Assembly: GCA_942491885.1 (NCBI GenBank)
Contig: CALOCQ010000010.1
Span: forward strand, 29,355 to 93,354
Direction: 5' to 3'
From: CALBPI01 sp942491885
GTDB taxonomy: Bacteria > Pseudomonadota > Gammaproteobacteria > Steroidobacterales > Woeseiaceae
Length of the DNA stretch: 64,000 nt
Position 1 is the stretch's first letter. Each line of letters opens with the position of its first letter. Positions 1 through 8,167 of this stretch are shown here, in pieces. The translations under genes were made by a program, and so were the position numbers. Below the pieces are notes generated by a model. That model saw nothing but the letters and a program-made list of their open reading frames with translations. It ran no database searches and was not told the DNA's origin.

Positions 1-950
1 CGCGCGAAAACCTCGCTTGCCGCGTTCATGTCGCCGGCGAGCCGGTGCAGCTGGCCGAGTCGGAACAGCGCCCAGTTGATGTCGGGCAGCGTCGCTGCGA
101 TATCCGTTTGGTCCGTGTACTCGGTGAGCGCTGCGATGCCGTCGCTGACATTCTGTTCGCTGAAAACTGCGGTTCGGCCAACCTGGTACAAGGCGCCCAG
201 GCGCGCCAGAGTGGCATCTTCATCGTCGGAACGCGTCTTCGATGCCTGTAGAAAAGCCTCATGCGCCTGTTGGTAGTCTTCCTCGCCCTGATAGTAGAAA
301 CCGAGGCGAAGGAGTGCGCGCGGGTCGTCGGGATGGGCGTCTGCGAGCTCAGTCAGCATCGTACGCGCGCGCTCCGGCTGGTTGGTTTCACTGTAGATTG
401 AGGCGAGTAGCAGCCGGCCATCGACCGGCGCGAATGCGACCATGTCCTGTGCCAATGCAAGTGCGGCGTCCTTGTCGCCACCGAGAAATCCGGGCGCCTG
501 CAGATAGTAGGAAATCAATCCCTGATGTGCCGCGACATGCTGGTCATCGAGCTCGATTGCGCGCTCGAACGCGCCGCGTGCTTTGCGCGCATATCCGGCC
601 GCGCGGAACAGGCTGACATTCGCCGCGAGGCTGCCCGCGCTGGCGCCGAGCCAGTATTGCGTGTCTGCATCGTCAGGCTGATCGTCGGCAAGCGCTTCGA
701 AGGCCCCGTAAGCCTTCTTGAAATCATTTTCTGACATGGCGATTATGCCGAGCAGTTTGCGTTTCTGCGGATCATTGTCCTGCGCCACCTCGTCGGCGAG
801 CAATAGCCCCGCACGCTCGAGGTCGCCGGCCGCGTAGGCGTCGGTGCCCGGGCTTGCATGCAGCATGCCGGCCACCATCAACAGCAACAAGGCCAGCGGT
901 ATGGCGCGAACGACGCGCAGCGAGTAAGTATTGTGTTGTGAGTTGTTCAT
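1..950 (-). CDS. exported TPR-repeat protein (3' end outside window)
   Basis: An open minus-strand frame starts at the ATG at 950 and is still open at base 1, so the C-terminus lies outside the window. The N-terminus has a Sec-type signal peptide (charged start, hydrophobic run about residues 14-30, MLHA before the likely cleavage site). The rest is alpha-helical with repeated TPR-like units (Y/F-x-x-A and A-x-x-A-P spacing, for example around residues 70-100, 125-150 and 200-240). TPR proteins are scaffolds, so no specific partner can be named. Its start overlaps the stop of the upstream membrane-protein gene as ATGA, so the two are translationally coupled. Confidence 0.75.
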   Translation of the reverse strand, partial: MNNSQHNTYSLRVVRAIPLALLLLMVAGMLHASPGTDAYAAGDLERAGLLLADEVAQDNDPQKRKLLGIIAMSENDFKKAYGAFEALADDQPDDADTQYWLGASAGSLAANVSLFRAAGYARKARGAFERAIELDDQHVAAHQGLISYYLQAPGFLGGDKDAALALAQDMVAFAPVDGRLLLASIYSETNQPERARTMLTELADAHPDDPRALLRLGFYYQGEEDYQQAHEAFLQASKTRSDDEDATLARLGALYQVGRTAVFSEQNVSDGIAALTEYTDQTDIAATLPDINWALFRLGQLHRLAGDMNAASEVFA

Positions 951-1693
951 GCGAGTGTCCGTCCCTGATAGCGTTTGGCGAGTTGACGAATGGCGATGGT
1001 GCCAATGATAGCCGGTGCGACCCATGGAATGATCTGCCACTGGCCGCTGAGCAGCTGCGACAGGAATCGTGAGCCGCCAAAGGCAAACAGTGCTGTGTAG
1101 GCGCCGATACCGGTGCCGATGAGGCCGTTGAAATGGGCGATGAGCGCTTGCTTCGGATCGAGTCGCGGCAAACGGATTTCGCGCAGCATCTGGAATGATG
1201 CCGACACCGAGATAAAAGCGAAGACGATCAGCAGCATCTGACGTTGGCTGATACCGACGATGCCGACCGCGATGCCAAGCAGGCCGAGCGTGGCGATAAG
1301 CGCAACGTGCGCAGGCTGGCGCAGCGCGCCTGGGTCGCGTCTGGCTTTCAGCGCCAACATGCCGTGACGCAGCCCGGATAACACCAGCAGACTCAGCATC
1401 AGCAGGAACAACGAGAACATGCGGCTCTGCGAGGCGACGGAAAACGCGCGCTCCATGTCGACGTTTTGCGCCCCGAAGCGCACGCTGATCGGGTCGAGCA
1501 GCACGATAACCGACATCAGCAGGGCGCTGATCGCGACCGTGTACATCGTATAGGTATAGATGCGCCCGGCCCTGATGTGCAGCGGCGAGCCCTTGCGGGC
1601 AATCACCGGCAGCCAGAAGACAAAAATGGCGACGGTGCCGATGGCGATGTGCGTATAAAGCAGGATCTGGTGTATCTGGTGGATCTGAATCAT
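947..1693 (-). CDS. DUF2306-like multi-pass membrane protein
   Basis: The frame can be extended to a GTG at 1717, but the ATG at 1693 is preceded by GAGGAG at 9-nt spacing and gives a better start (248 aa). The protein is almost entirely hydrophobic, with about seven membrane segments. It has the early pattern of DUF2306-like proteins: a His in the first helix (YTHIAIG) and an H-x-R-A-G-R-I-Y motif after a short loop. Function is unknown. It overlaps the TPR gene by 4 nt and diverges from the sensor kinase gene, so the roughly 90 bp between 1693 and 1787 should hold both promoters. Confidence 0.7.
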   Translation of the reverse strand: MIQIHQIHQILLYTHIAIGTVAIFVFWLPVIARKGSPLHIRAGRIYTYTMYTVAISALLMSVIVLLDPISVRFGAQNVDMERAFSVASQSRMFSLFLLMLSLLVLSGLRHGMLALKARRDPGALRQPAHVALIATLGLLGIAVGIVGISQRQMLLIVFAFISVSASFQMLREIRLPRLDPKQALIAHFNGLIGTGIGAYTALFAFGGSRFLSQLLSGQWQIIPWVAPAIIGTIAIRQLAKRYQGRTLA

Positions 1694-1786
1694 TGGGGTT
1701 TGCTCCTCAGTTGCCACCAGATTACTGAGTCTTGCCGTTTCGCATCAGTGCCGCAGGTCATGATCTCAAACCATGACTTTTGGCCT

Positions 1787-2950
1787 ATGGCAACGACGGC
1801 CGTGCAGCGCCACAATACAGCCATGAACGCGATAATCAGAACGATTCAGGCCGAAGCCGTCGCCGCGATCCTGACATGGACTGTGGTCACGGGGCTGGTG
1901 CTCTACCAGATCACATCGGCGACGTCAGGCTATGCGGGCACGCTCGAGCTGACCATCCTGCTGACGCTGGCCAATCTCGTTGGCATGCTCGGCGCGATGA
2001 GTCCGCGTCTGACAACGCGGGTGCGCTGGGCGAGCCACGTTATGCAACTGCTCAGCGCCCTGACGCTAGGCTGGCTATTGCCGATCGAATACCTGCAGAT
2101 ATTCACGATTATCTGGATCGCGATGGCGACCCAATTCTATTCGATGCGTGTTTGTGTGGGTCTGCTCGTCGGCATAGCCGCTTACTGGTTCTCTATCCTG
2201 ACCTGGCACTGGTTCGAGGCCAATGCGATTTTCTCGGTGGCGTTATTCGCAACGTTCCACGTTTTCGCCTTGCTGACCTCCCGCGCGGCACACCGTGCCG
2301 AGCAGGCGCGCGACCACACACAAGAGCTGTACCGCGAGCTTGTCGCGACGCAGCACCTGTTGACCGAGGCATCGCGTCAGAGCGAGCGCACGCGCATCGC
2401 ACGCGACCTGCACGATCTGGTCGGTCATCATCTGACGGCGTTGTCGATTAACCTGCAAATCGCCGAACGTCTTAGCGAAGGTGAGGCGAAAGAGAAAATA
2501 GCGCATAGCCGAGCGCTGGCCAGATTGCTGCTGAGCGACGTGCGCGAAGCGGTGAGCACTTTACGTGAGCAGGGTGCGCTGGATTTTCGCAAGGCGCTCG
2601 CATTGCTGATTGAGAATGTGCCGCAACTCGATATTGATATGCAGATTGCCGATGACGTCGAGATTGACGATGTGGAGATCGCCGATGCCATTATTCGGTG
2701 CGTGCAGGAAGCCATCACAAACACGCTGCGCCATTCCGGTGCTTCGCGCAGCTGGATTCGCGTCTGGCGCGCCGACGGCTTGTTACAGGTCAGCATTCGC
2801 GACGACGGGCGCGCCGTTGCCGCGGTGGAGGAGGGCAATGGGCTTGCCGGCATGCGCGAGCGTTTGCAGCGCCTCGGCGGCACTCTGCGCTGCGCCAGCG
2901 TCGACGACGCGTTAAGCTTGCAGGTGCAAATACCACTGCCGGGAAACTGA
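1787..2950 (+). CDS. NarL-type membrane sensor histidine kinase
   Basis: About six hydrophobic segments fill residues 15-190. A HisKA_3 dimerisation domain follows, with the H-box R-x-A-R-D-L-H-D-x-V-G-H-H (phospho-acceptor His at about 209). The C-terminal HATPase_c domain has an N-box (NTLRHSG, about residue 312) and a G-box (GNGLAGMRERL). There is no PAS or HAMP domain, so sensing is probably through the membrane part. The start is uncertain: in-frame ATGs lie at 1760, 1787 and 1823, none with a strong ribosome-binding site. The response regulator follows one base after the stop, forming a DesK/LiaS-like two-component pair. The signal is unknown. Confidence 0.85.
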   Translation: MATTAVQRHNTAMNAIIRTIQAEAVAAILTWTVVTGLVLYQITSATSGYAGTLELTILLTLANLVGMLGAMSPRLTTRVRWASHVMQLLSALTLGWLLPIEYLQIFTIIWIAMATQFYSMRVCVGLLVGIAAYWFSILTWHWFEANAIFSVALFATFHVFALLTSRAAHRAEQARDHTQELYRELVATQHLLTEASRQSERTRIARDLHDLVGHHLTALSINLQIAERLSEGEAKEKIAHSRALARLLLSDVREAVSTLREQGALDFRKALALLIENVPQLDIDMQIADDVEIDDVEIADAIIRCVQEAITNTLRHSGASRSWIRVWRADGLLQVSIRDDGRAVAAVEEGNGLAGMRERLQRLGGTLRCASVDDALSLQVQIPLPGN

Positions 2951-2951
2951 T

Positions 2952-3596
2952 ATGGCCATCACAGTCGGGCTGATCGACGACCAGACACTGGTACGTCAGG
3001 GCATCGTTGGCCTGCTCGCTCTATCGGACGCGGTCGAGGTCGTCGATGAGGCGGATGATGGCGCCGAGGCCGTGGCCATGGCAACGCGCTCGTCGCCCGA
3101 CGTCATTCTTATGGACATGCGCATGCCGAAGATGAACGGCAGCGACGCTATCCAGTCGCTACGCGACGCCGGCATCGAAACGCCTGTGATTATTCTGACC
3201 ACCTTTGATGATCATGAGCAGGTGCTGTCCGGTATTCGTGCCGGCGCCAAAGGCTATCTGCTGAAAGACGTGTCGCTGGATGATCTGATTATCGCCATCG
3301 AGTCGGTGCACCGCGGTGAGACGATGATTCAGCCGGCGATAACCGAGACCTTGTTGAAGGGGCTAGGCCAGCGCGGCGCGAATTTTGATAGTGCCGCAAT
3401 GCCCGAGCCGCTGACGCCGCGCGAGACCGAGGTCATTCGCCTGATGGCCGGTGGCTACAGCAACAAAGAGATCTCCTCGGCGCTGAGCAAGTCGGAGGGC
3501 ACGATCAAGAATCACGTATCGAACATTCTCGCCAAGCTCGGCGTTCGCGATCGCACACGCGCGGTGCTTAAGGCGATCGAGTTGGGTGTAATGTAG
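2952..3596 (+). CDS. NarL/LuxR-family response regulator
   Basis: 214 aa, the usual length for the family. The receiver domain (about residues 3-120) has the acidic pair (DD near residue 10), the phosphorylation site Asp55 in ILMDMRMP, a Thr at the switch position and Lys in the LLKD motif. The C-terminal GerE/LuxR helix-turn-helix (about 145-205) has the typical LTPRETEVIRLMA start and a KNHVSNIL recognition helix. It starts one base after the kinase stop and is surely its partner. Targets are unknown; the divergent DUF2306-like/TPR operon is the nearest candidate (inference). Confidence 0.92.
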   Translation: MAITVGLIDDQTLVRQGIVGLLALSDAVEVVDEADDGAEAVAMATRSSPDVILMDMRMPKMNGSDAIQSLRDAGIETPVIILTTFDDHEQVLSGIRAGAKGYLLKDVSLDDLIIAIESVHRGETMIQPAITETLLKGLGQRGANFDSAAMPEPLTPRETEVIRLMAGGYSNKEISSALSKSEGTIKNHVSNILAKLGVRDRTRAVLKAIELGVM

Positions 3597-3653
3597 GCGC
3601 TCGCATGCCGCCTGGCATGTCAGCGCATTGCTTGAGGCGACGCTTGACAGGCG

Positions 3654-4520
3654 TCAACCCGCGCGGTCGAGAATCTTCTTCGCCTGGGTCAGATGCGGCC
3701 GGTCGAGCATACGCCCGTCCAACTGCACGGCGCCGGCCTCCGGGCTGGCCGCGAATGCTTCCACGACACGTCGCGCGTGCGCCAGGTCTGCGTCCGATGG
3801 CGTGAAGGCTGTGTTGATCACGCCGGTTTGTGCGGGATGGATCGCGAGCATGCCATCGAAGCCGTCGCGTAGCGCCACGCGCGCGTAGCCGGCGAGGCCA
3901 TCGCTGTCGCGGAAATCGCTGAACAACGTATCGATCGCGAGCACCCCGCAGGCGCGCGCCGCCAGCAGGCATTGCGATCTGGCCAACTGGTAGGTGAACG
4001 TCCAGTGGCCGCTGTCATCGCGATTGGTGACGGCGCCCAGCGCCGCGGACAGGTCTTCGCCGCCCCAGGTCATCGCCGTCACACGCGGATTCACCGACGT
4101 CATTGTCGGTAGCGCCAGCGTCATCTCGGGCGTTTCGGTCACCAGGGCGATGATCTTTGTGCTGCCAACCACTAAACCGTAGTTGCGTTCCTGTGCCTCG
4201 ATCGCTGCCGCCAATGCATCAATATCGTCGGCGGTTCGAATCTTCGGTTGCATGATGAAGGCGGGACCCGCGGCCATCACGGCGGCGAGATCGTCACGCG
4301 CGGCTTCGCTGTCGATCGGATTGACGCGCACGCAGGTGGTGAAGGGCAGGTTGTCGCTGGCAACGATGTCGCGTACCAGCTCGCGCGCATGTACCCGACG
4401 CTCGGGAACCACCGCGTCTTCCAGATCGTAGATCACGACATCGGCGTCGTTCGTTTTTGATTTTTCAATCTTGCGCTCGGAGTCGCCGGGGACAAATAAC
4501 AATGATCGGCAGCGCTGCAT
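3654..4520 (-). CDS. CitE-like HpcH/HpaI-family acyl-CoA lyase
   Basis: 288 aa TIM-barrel lyase of the citrate-lyase-beta/malyl-CoA lyase family. Visible landmarks are the N-terminal RSLLFVPGD, the YDLEDAV loop, an Arg in VRVNP, the Mg2+-ligand Glu in VTETPE and Asp in GGEDL, and a C-terminal AIHPAQ. It is last in the liu-type operon and overlaps the MaoC gene stop (TGATG). Family members cleave beta-hydroxyacyl-CoAs such as malyl-, citramalyl- or HMG-CoA by retro-Claisen reaction. The position and missing liuE suggest 3-hydroxy-3-methylglutaryl-CoA cleavage to acetyl-CoA and acetoacetate, as reported for M. tuberculosis Rv2498c. Citramalyl-CoA is the main alternative. Confidence 0.85.
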   Translation of the reverse strand: MQRCRSLLFVPGDSERKIEKSKTNDADVVIYDLEDAVVPERRVHARELVRDIVASDNLPFTTCVRVNPIDSEAARDDLAAVMAAGPAFIMQPKIRTADDIDALAAAIEAQERNYGLVVGSTKIIALVTETPEMTLALPTMTSVNPRVTAMTWGGEDLSAALGAVTNRDDSGHWTFTYQLARSQCLLAARACGVLAIDTLFSDFRDSDGLAGYARVALRDGFDGMLAIHPAQTGVINTAFTPSDADLAHARRVVEAFAASPEAGAVQLDGRMLDRPHLTQAKKILDRAG

Positions 4521-4975
4521 CAGTCGGCAACCTGTTTTTGCAGCATGGTCGTGCGCAGGATGGTGCAGACGATCTCGTCGTGCTGGTTGTACACAAAATG
4601 CTTGAACACAACGATGCCGGCGTTGGGCCGCGACTTGCTTTCACGGCGATGCGTGACTTCCGTTTCCACGCGCAGCGTGTCGTTGATGAAAACCGGTTTC
4701 GGGAAGGTCATTTCGCCGAAACCAAGGTTAATGACCAACGTGCCGAGGGTCGTGTCCTCGACACTGATGCCGGTGGCGAAAGAAACCGTCCACAGGCTGT
4801 TAACCACGCGCTGGCCGAACTCTGTGCGCTTGGCGTATTCGGCGTCGAGGTGCAGCGGCTGCGGGTTGTGGGTCAGCGCGCAAAACATGACGTTGTCGGC
4901 CTCGGTGACCGTGCGATGCATGCGGTGCGAGATGCGTTGACCGACTTCGGTTTGCTCGTAGAAAAGTCCTGGCAT
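4520..4975 (-). CDS. MaoC-like hotdog-fold acyl-CoA hydratase
   Basis: 151 aa, one hotdog domain. The hydratase-region pattern T-E-A-D-N-V-x-F is followed by an N-P-x-P-L-H-L-D loop. The Asp that usually precedes N-P in (R)-specific enoyl-CoA hydratases is not present (His in its place), which matches my recollection of the mesaconyl/itaconyl-CoA hydratase-like branch. It sits between isovaleryl-CoA dehydrogenase and a CitE-like lyase, an order also known from mycobacteria (fadE19-Rv2499c-Rv2498c). The likely role is hydration of 3-methylglutaconyl-CoA, or itaconyl/mesaconyl-CoA, before cleavage by the lyase. Substrate assignment is inference. Confidence 0.8.
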   Translation of the reverse strand: MPGLFYEQTEVGQRISHRMHRTVTEADNVMFCALTHNPQPLHLDAEYAKRTEFGQRVVNSLWTVSFATGISVEDTTLGTLVINLGFGEMTFPKPVFINDTLRVETEVTHRRESKSRPNAGIVVFKHFVYNQHDEIVCTILRTTMLQKQVAD

Positions 4976-5001
4976 AGCGTTAGTTCCGTTGCGTGCGACG
5001 G

Positions 5002-6153
5002 CTAGCCGGTCGCGTTGAAGAGTTCCCGACCGACCAGCATGCGCCGTATTTCGGAGGTGCCGGCGCCGATTTCGTAGAGCTTCGCATCGCGTAGCAATCG
5101 ACCGGTAGGGTAGTCATTGATGTAGCCGTTGCCACCCAGCGCCTGGATGGATTGCAACGCGACCTGCGTTGCCTGCTCGGCGGTGTAGAGAATGAGCGCG
5201 GCGGCATCTGCGCGGCTGGTCAACGCGTTGTCACACGCACGACACACGGCATACAGATACGCGCGCGATGCGTTCAGTGCCGCATACATGTCTGCAATCT
5301 TGCCCTGCATCAGCTGGAACTCGCCGATGGGCTGACCGAATTGTTTGCGTTCATGAATATAGGGCAACACCGTGTCCATTGCCGCCTGCATCAGCCCGAC
5401 CGGGCCGGCCGCCAGAATCGCACGTTCGTAGTCGAGGCCGGACATCAGCACTTTGACGCCGCCATTGATGCTGCCGAGGACGTTGTCAGTCGGCACCGCG
5501 CAATCCTCGAACACCAGTTCGCAGGTATTCGAGCCACGCATGCCCAGTTTGTCGAGCTTTTGCGCGCGACTGAATCCGGGTGTATCGGCGTCGACGATAA
5601 AAGCGGTGATGCCGTGCGCCGCCGCGTCCGGGTCTGTCTTCGCGTAGATGATGAACGTCTGTGCGTCGGGGCCGTTGGTGATCCACATCTTGTTGCCGTT
5701 GAGGACGAAATTATCGCCATCGCGGCGTGCGCGCAGCGACATGCTGACGACGTCGGACCCGGCGCCGGGCTCGGACATCGCCAGCGCGCCGACATGCTCA
5801 CCGCTGCACAACGCGGGCAGATAGCGCGCTTTCTGCGCCTCGGTGCCGTTGCGAAAGATCTGGTTAACACACAGATTCGAGTGCGCACCGTACGAGAGGC
5901 CAACGGAACCCGAGGCGCGTGAGATCTCTTCCATCGCAACCGCATGCGCGAGATAGCCGAGGCCGCTGCCGCCGTACTGCGGGTCTACGGTAATTCCGAG
6001 TAAGCCCATGTCACCGAGTTTGGCCCACAGGTCATTCGGAAATTCGTTGTCACGATCGATGGCTGCAGCGCGCGGCGCAATTTCGGCGTCCGCAAACTGT
6101 TTCACGGTGTCGCGTAGCAGATCGATGTCGTCACCGAGGCAAAAATTCAGCAT
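5002..6153 (-). CDS. liuA: isovaleryl-CoA dehydrogenase
   Basis: 383 aa acyl-CoA dehydrogenase: FAD enzyme that oxidises isovaleryl-CoA to 3-methylcrotonyl-CoA in leucine degradation. Both ACAD signatures are present (ALAMSEPGAGSD near residue 125; QALGGNGYINDYPTGR near 345). The segment G-L-D-Y-E-R-A-I-L-A-A-G-P places the catalytic base at Glu243 on helix G. This location is diagnostic of isovaleryl-CoA dehydrogenases, because most ACADs use a Glu near the C-terminus, where this protein has GAGTS. The C-terminal RDAKLYEIGAGTSEIRR is also typical. It starts 8 nt after liuD. Confidence 0.93.
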   Translation of the reverse strand: MLNFCLGDDIDLLRDTVKQFADAEIAPRAAAIDRDNEFPNDLWAKLGDMGLLGITVDPQYGGSGLGYLAHAVAMEEISRASGSVGLSYGAHSNLCVNQIFRNGTEAQKARYLPALCSGEHVGALAMSEPGAGSDVVSMSLRARRDGDNFVLNGNKMWITNGPDAQTFIIYAKTDPDAAAHGITAFIVDADTPGFSRAQKLDKLGMRGSNTCELVFEDCAVPTDNVLGSINGGVKVLMSGLDYERAILAAGPVGLMQAAMDTVLPYIHERKQFGQPIGEFQLMQGKIADMYAALNASRAYLYAVCRACDNALTSRADAAALILYTAEQATQVALQSIQALGGNGYINDYPTGRLLRDAKLYEIGAGTSEIRRMLVGRELFNATG

Positions 6154-6161
6154 GTTGTGTT

Positions 6162-8165
6162 CTATTCCTTGTCGGTTTTCGCGTCATCGGCGTCGTTGTC
6201 GATTGTGACCAGCACATCGCCGCCGTTGACCAGTTGATTAACGCTCACACGCGCCGCGGCAATGGTGCCGGCGAGCGGTGCTTTCAGTGTGTGTTCCATT
6301 TTCATGGCCTCGAGGACGAGCAGTGTCTGCCCGGCCGTGACGACATCGCCCTCGGCGCAGTCCACACGTACGACGCGCCCGGTCATCGGCGCGCGTACGT
6401 TGCCGTCGGAGTGTCGCGCTTTGGCCTCGCCGGTATCGGCCGTCGCGCGGGCGAACTGATGGCGCGCGCCGTCGATTGAGAGCACGCCGCGCCCACCTCG
6501 CATCACATAGGCAACATCGCGACTATGGCCGTCGATGATGAGCCGCAGGCGGGTTTCGCCGACCGTCGCGCTGATGTCGCTTTGCTTGTCATCGTTGTGT
6601 GCGCCAACGGGCGATGCTGCCGAGTGATCAAATGCCAACATGACTTCGGCGTTTTCGCCGTCGATTGTCAGCGCGATGGGCACCGTGTTCGGCAGGTTCG
6701 CCCGCCATCCTCGGCCTTCGTGCCAGCGCTGGTTGCCTGTACCTGCGGCGCTTCGTGTCTGATGCCAGACCAGAACAGCGGCCGCGATGCACGCCGCGCG
6801 TTGTGCTGGCGCCGATGCCAGTGATTCGGCCGCGTCCTGGATGAACCCGGTGGTCACGCCGCCCTGCGCGAACTGCGCAGTGGCAATGGCGCGGCGCAGA
6901 AACGCCAGATTGTTTGTGACGCCGAGAATCAGGTAGTCGTCCAGCGCATGAAGCATCCGTCGGCGTGCCGACTCGCGGTCATCGCCATGCACGATCAGTT
7001 TGGCAATCATCGGGTCATAGAAGACGCTGACTGTATCGCCGCCGCGCACGCCACTGTCGATACGTGTGGTTGCATCCTCAGCGGGTAGCCGGACCGCGTC
7101 GAGTCGGCCGCTGGTCGGCAGGAAGTCGTTGTCGGCGTCCTCGGCGTAGACGCGCGCCTCAATCGCATGACCGTGCTGGCGGATTTCCTCCTGTGTGCGC
7201 GGCAGCGTTGCGCCATTGGCGACGCTGAGCTGCCACGCGACGAGATCGACGCCGGTGATCATCTCTGTCACCGGGTGCTCGACCTGCAGTCGCGTATTCA
7301 TCTCCATGAAATAAAATGCGCCGTCATGATCGAGCAGGAATTCAACGGTACCGGCGCCGACGTAGTCGATCGCGCGGGCGGCTTCGATTGCGGCGTTGGC
7401 CATGTCCGCACGCAATGTATCCGATAGCCCCGGTGCCGGTGCTTCCTCGATGATTTTCTGATGGCGGCGCTGGATCGAGCAGTCGCGGTCGAATAAATGA
7501 ACAACGTTGCCATGCTGGTCGGCAAACACTTGTAACTCGATGTGTCGCGGCGCGGCGAGATACTTCTCGACCAGCATCGTCTCGTCGCCGAATGCGCCCG
7601 ATGCCTCGCGTCGCGCCGCGGCCAATTCATCGCCGAACGCGTCGTCGTCTGCGACCACGCGCATGCCTTTGCCACCGCCACCGGCCGCCGCCTTCAGTAG
7701 TACCGGATAGCCGATATCCCGCGCGGCAGACTGCAACGTTGCATCATCCTGATCGTTGCCGTGATAGCCCGGCAACAACGGCACGCCGGCCTTGTGCATG
7801 ATCGCTTTCGCGGCCGACTTCGAGCCCATCGCCTCGATGGCCGCGATCGGCGGTCCGACAAACGCAATATCGTTGTCGGCGCAGGCGCTGGCGAAGCGGG
7901 CGTTTTCGGAAAGGAATCCGTAGCCGGGGTGGATCGCATCGACGCCACAGCGTTTCGCCGCGTCGATGATCACGCCGATATTCAAATAAGACGCCGCCGG
8001 CGCGTTGTCGCCGATGTGTACAGATTCGTCGGCCATCAGAACGTGCAGCGCTTCGCGGTCGGCATCCGAATAGACGGCCACGGTCGCGATACCGAGATCT
8101 TGTGCGGTGCGAATAATCCGGCAGGCGATTTCGCCGCGGTTTGCGATCAGGAGTTTGCTAAACAC
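6162..8165 (-). CDS. liuD: 3-methylcrotonyl-CoA carboxylase, biotin-containing alpha subunit
   Basis: 667 aa biotin carboxylase plus biotin carrier protein; ATP- and bicarbonate-dependent carboxylation of 3-methylcrotonyl-CoA to 3-methylglutaconyl-CoA. In order: N-terminal biotin carboxylase domain (KLLIANRGEIACRII), ATP-grasp domain with the glycine-rich GGGGKGMR loop (about 160-170) and EMNTRLQVEHPVTE (near 290), BC C-terminal domain, a less conserved linker, and a biotinyl domain with EAMKME, biotin-lysine at about 622. The start is a GTG directly after liuB. The acyl-CoA specificity is inferred from the neighbouring isovaleryl-CoA dehydrogenase and carboxyltransferase. Confidence 0.93.
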   Translation of the reverse strand: MFSKLLIANRGEIACRIIRTAQDLGIATVAVYSDADREALHVLMADESVHIGDNAPAASYLNIGVIIDAAKRCGVDAIHPGYGFLSENARFASACADNDIAFVGPPIAAIEAMGSKSAAKAIMHKAGVPLLPGYHGNDQDDATLQSAARDIGYPVLLKAAAGGGGKGMRVVADDDAFGDELAAARREASGAFGDETMLVEKYLAAPRHIELQVFADQHGNVVHLFDRDCSIQRRHQKIIEEAPAPGLSDTLRADMANAAIEAARAIDYVGAGTVEFLLDHDGAFYFMEMNTRLQVEHPVTEMITGVDLVAWQLSVANGATLPRTQEEIRQHGHAIEARVYAEDADNDFLPTSGRLDAVRLPAEDATTRIDSGVRGGDTVSVFYDPMIAKLIVHGDDRESARRRMLHALDDYLILGVTNNLAFLRRAIATAQFAQGGVTTGFIQDAAESLASAPAQRAACIAAAVLVWHQTRSAAGTGNQRWHEGRGWRANLPNTVPIALTIDGENAEVMLAFDHSAASPVGAHNDDKQSDISATVGETRLRLIIDGHSRDVAYVMRGGRGVLSIDGARHQFARATADTGEAKARHSDGNVRAPMTGRVVRVDCAEGDVVTAGQTLLVLEAMKMEHTLKAPLAGTIAAARVSVNQLVNGGDVLVTIDNDADDAKTDKE

Positions 8166-8167
8166 GG

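Noticed and set aside
3604..3619. Hairpin CATGCC-4-GGCATG as terminator between convergent genes
   Set aside because: Short 6-bp stem with no T-tract on either strand.
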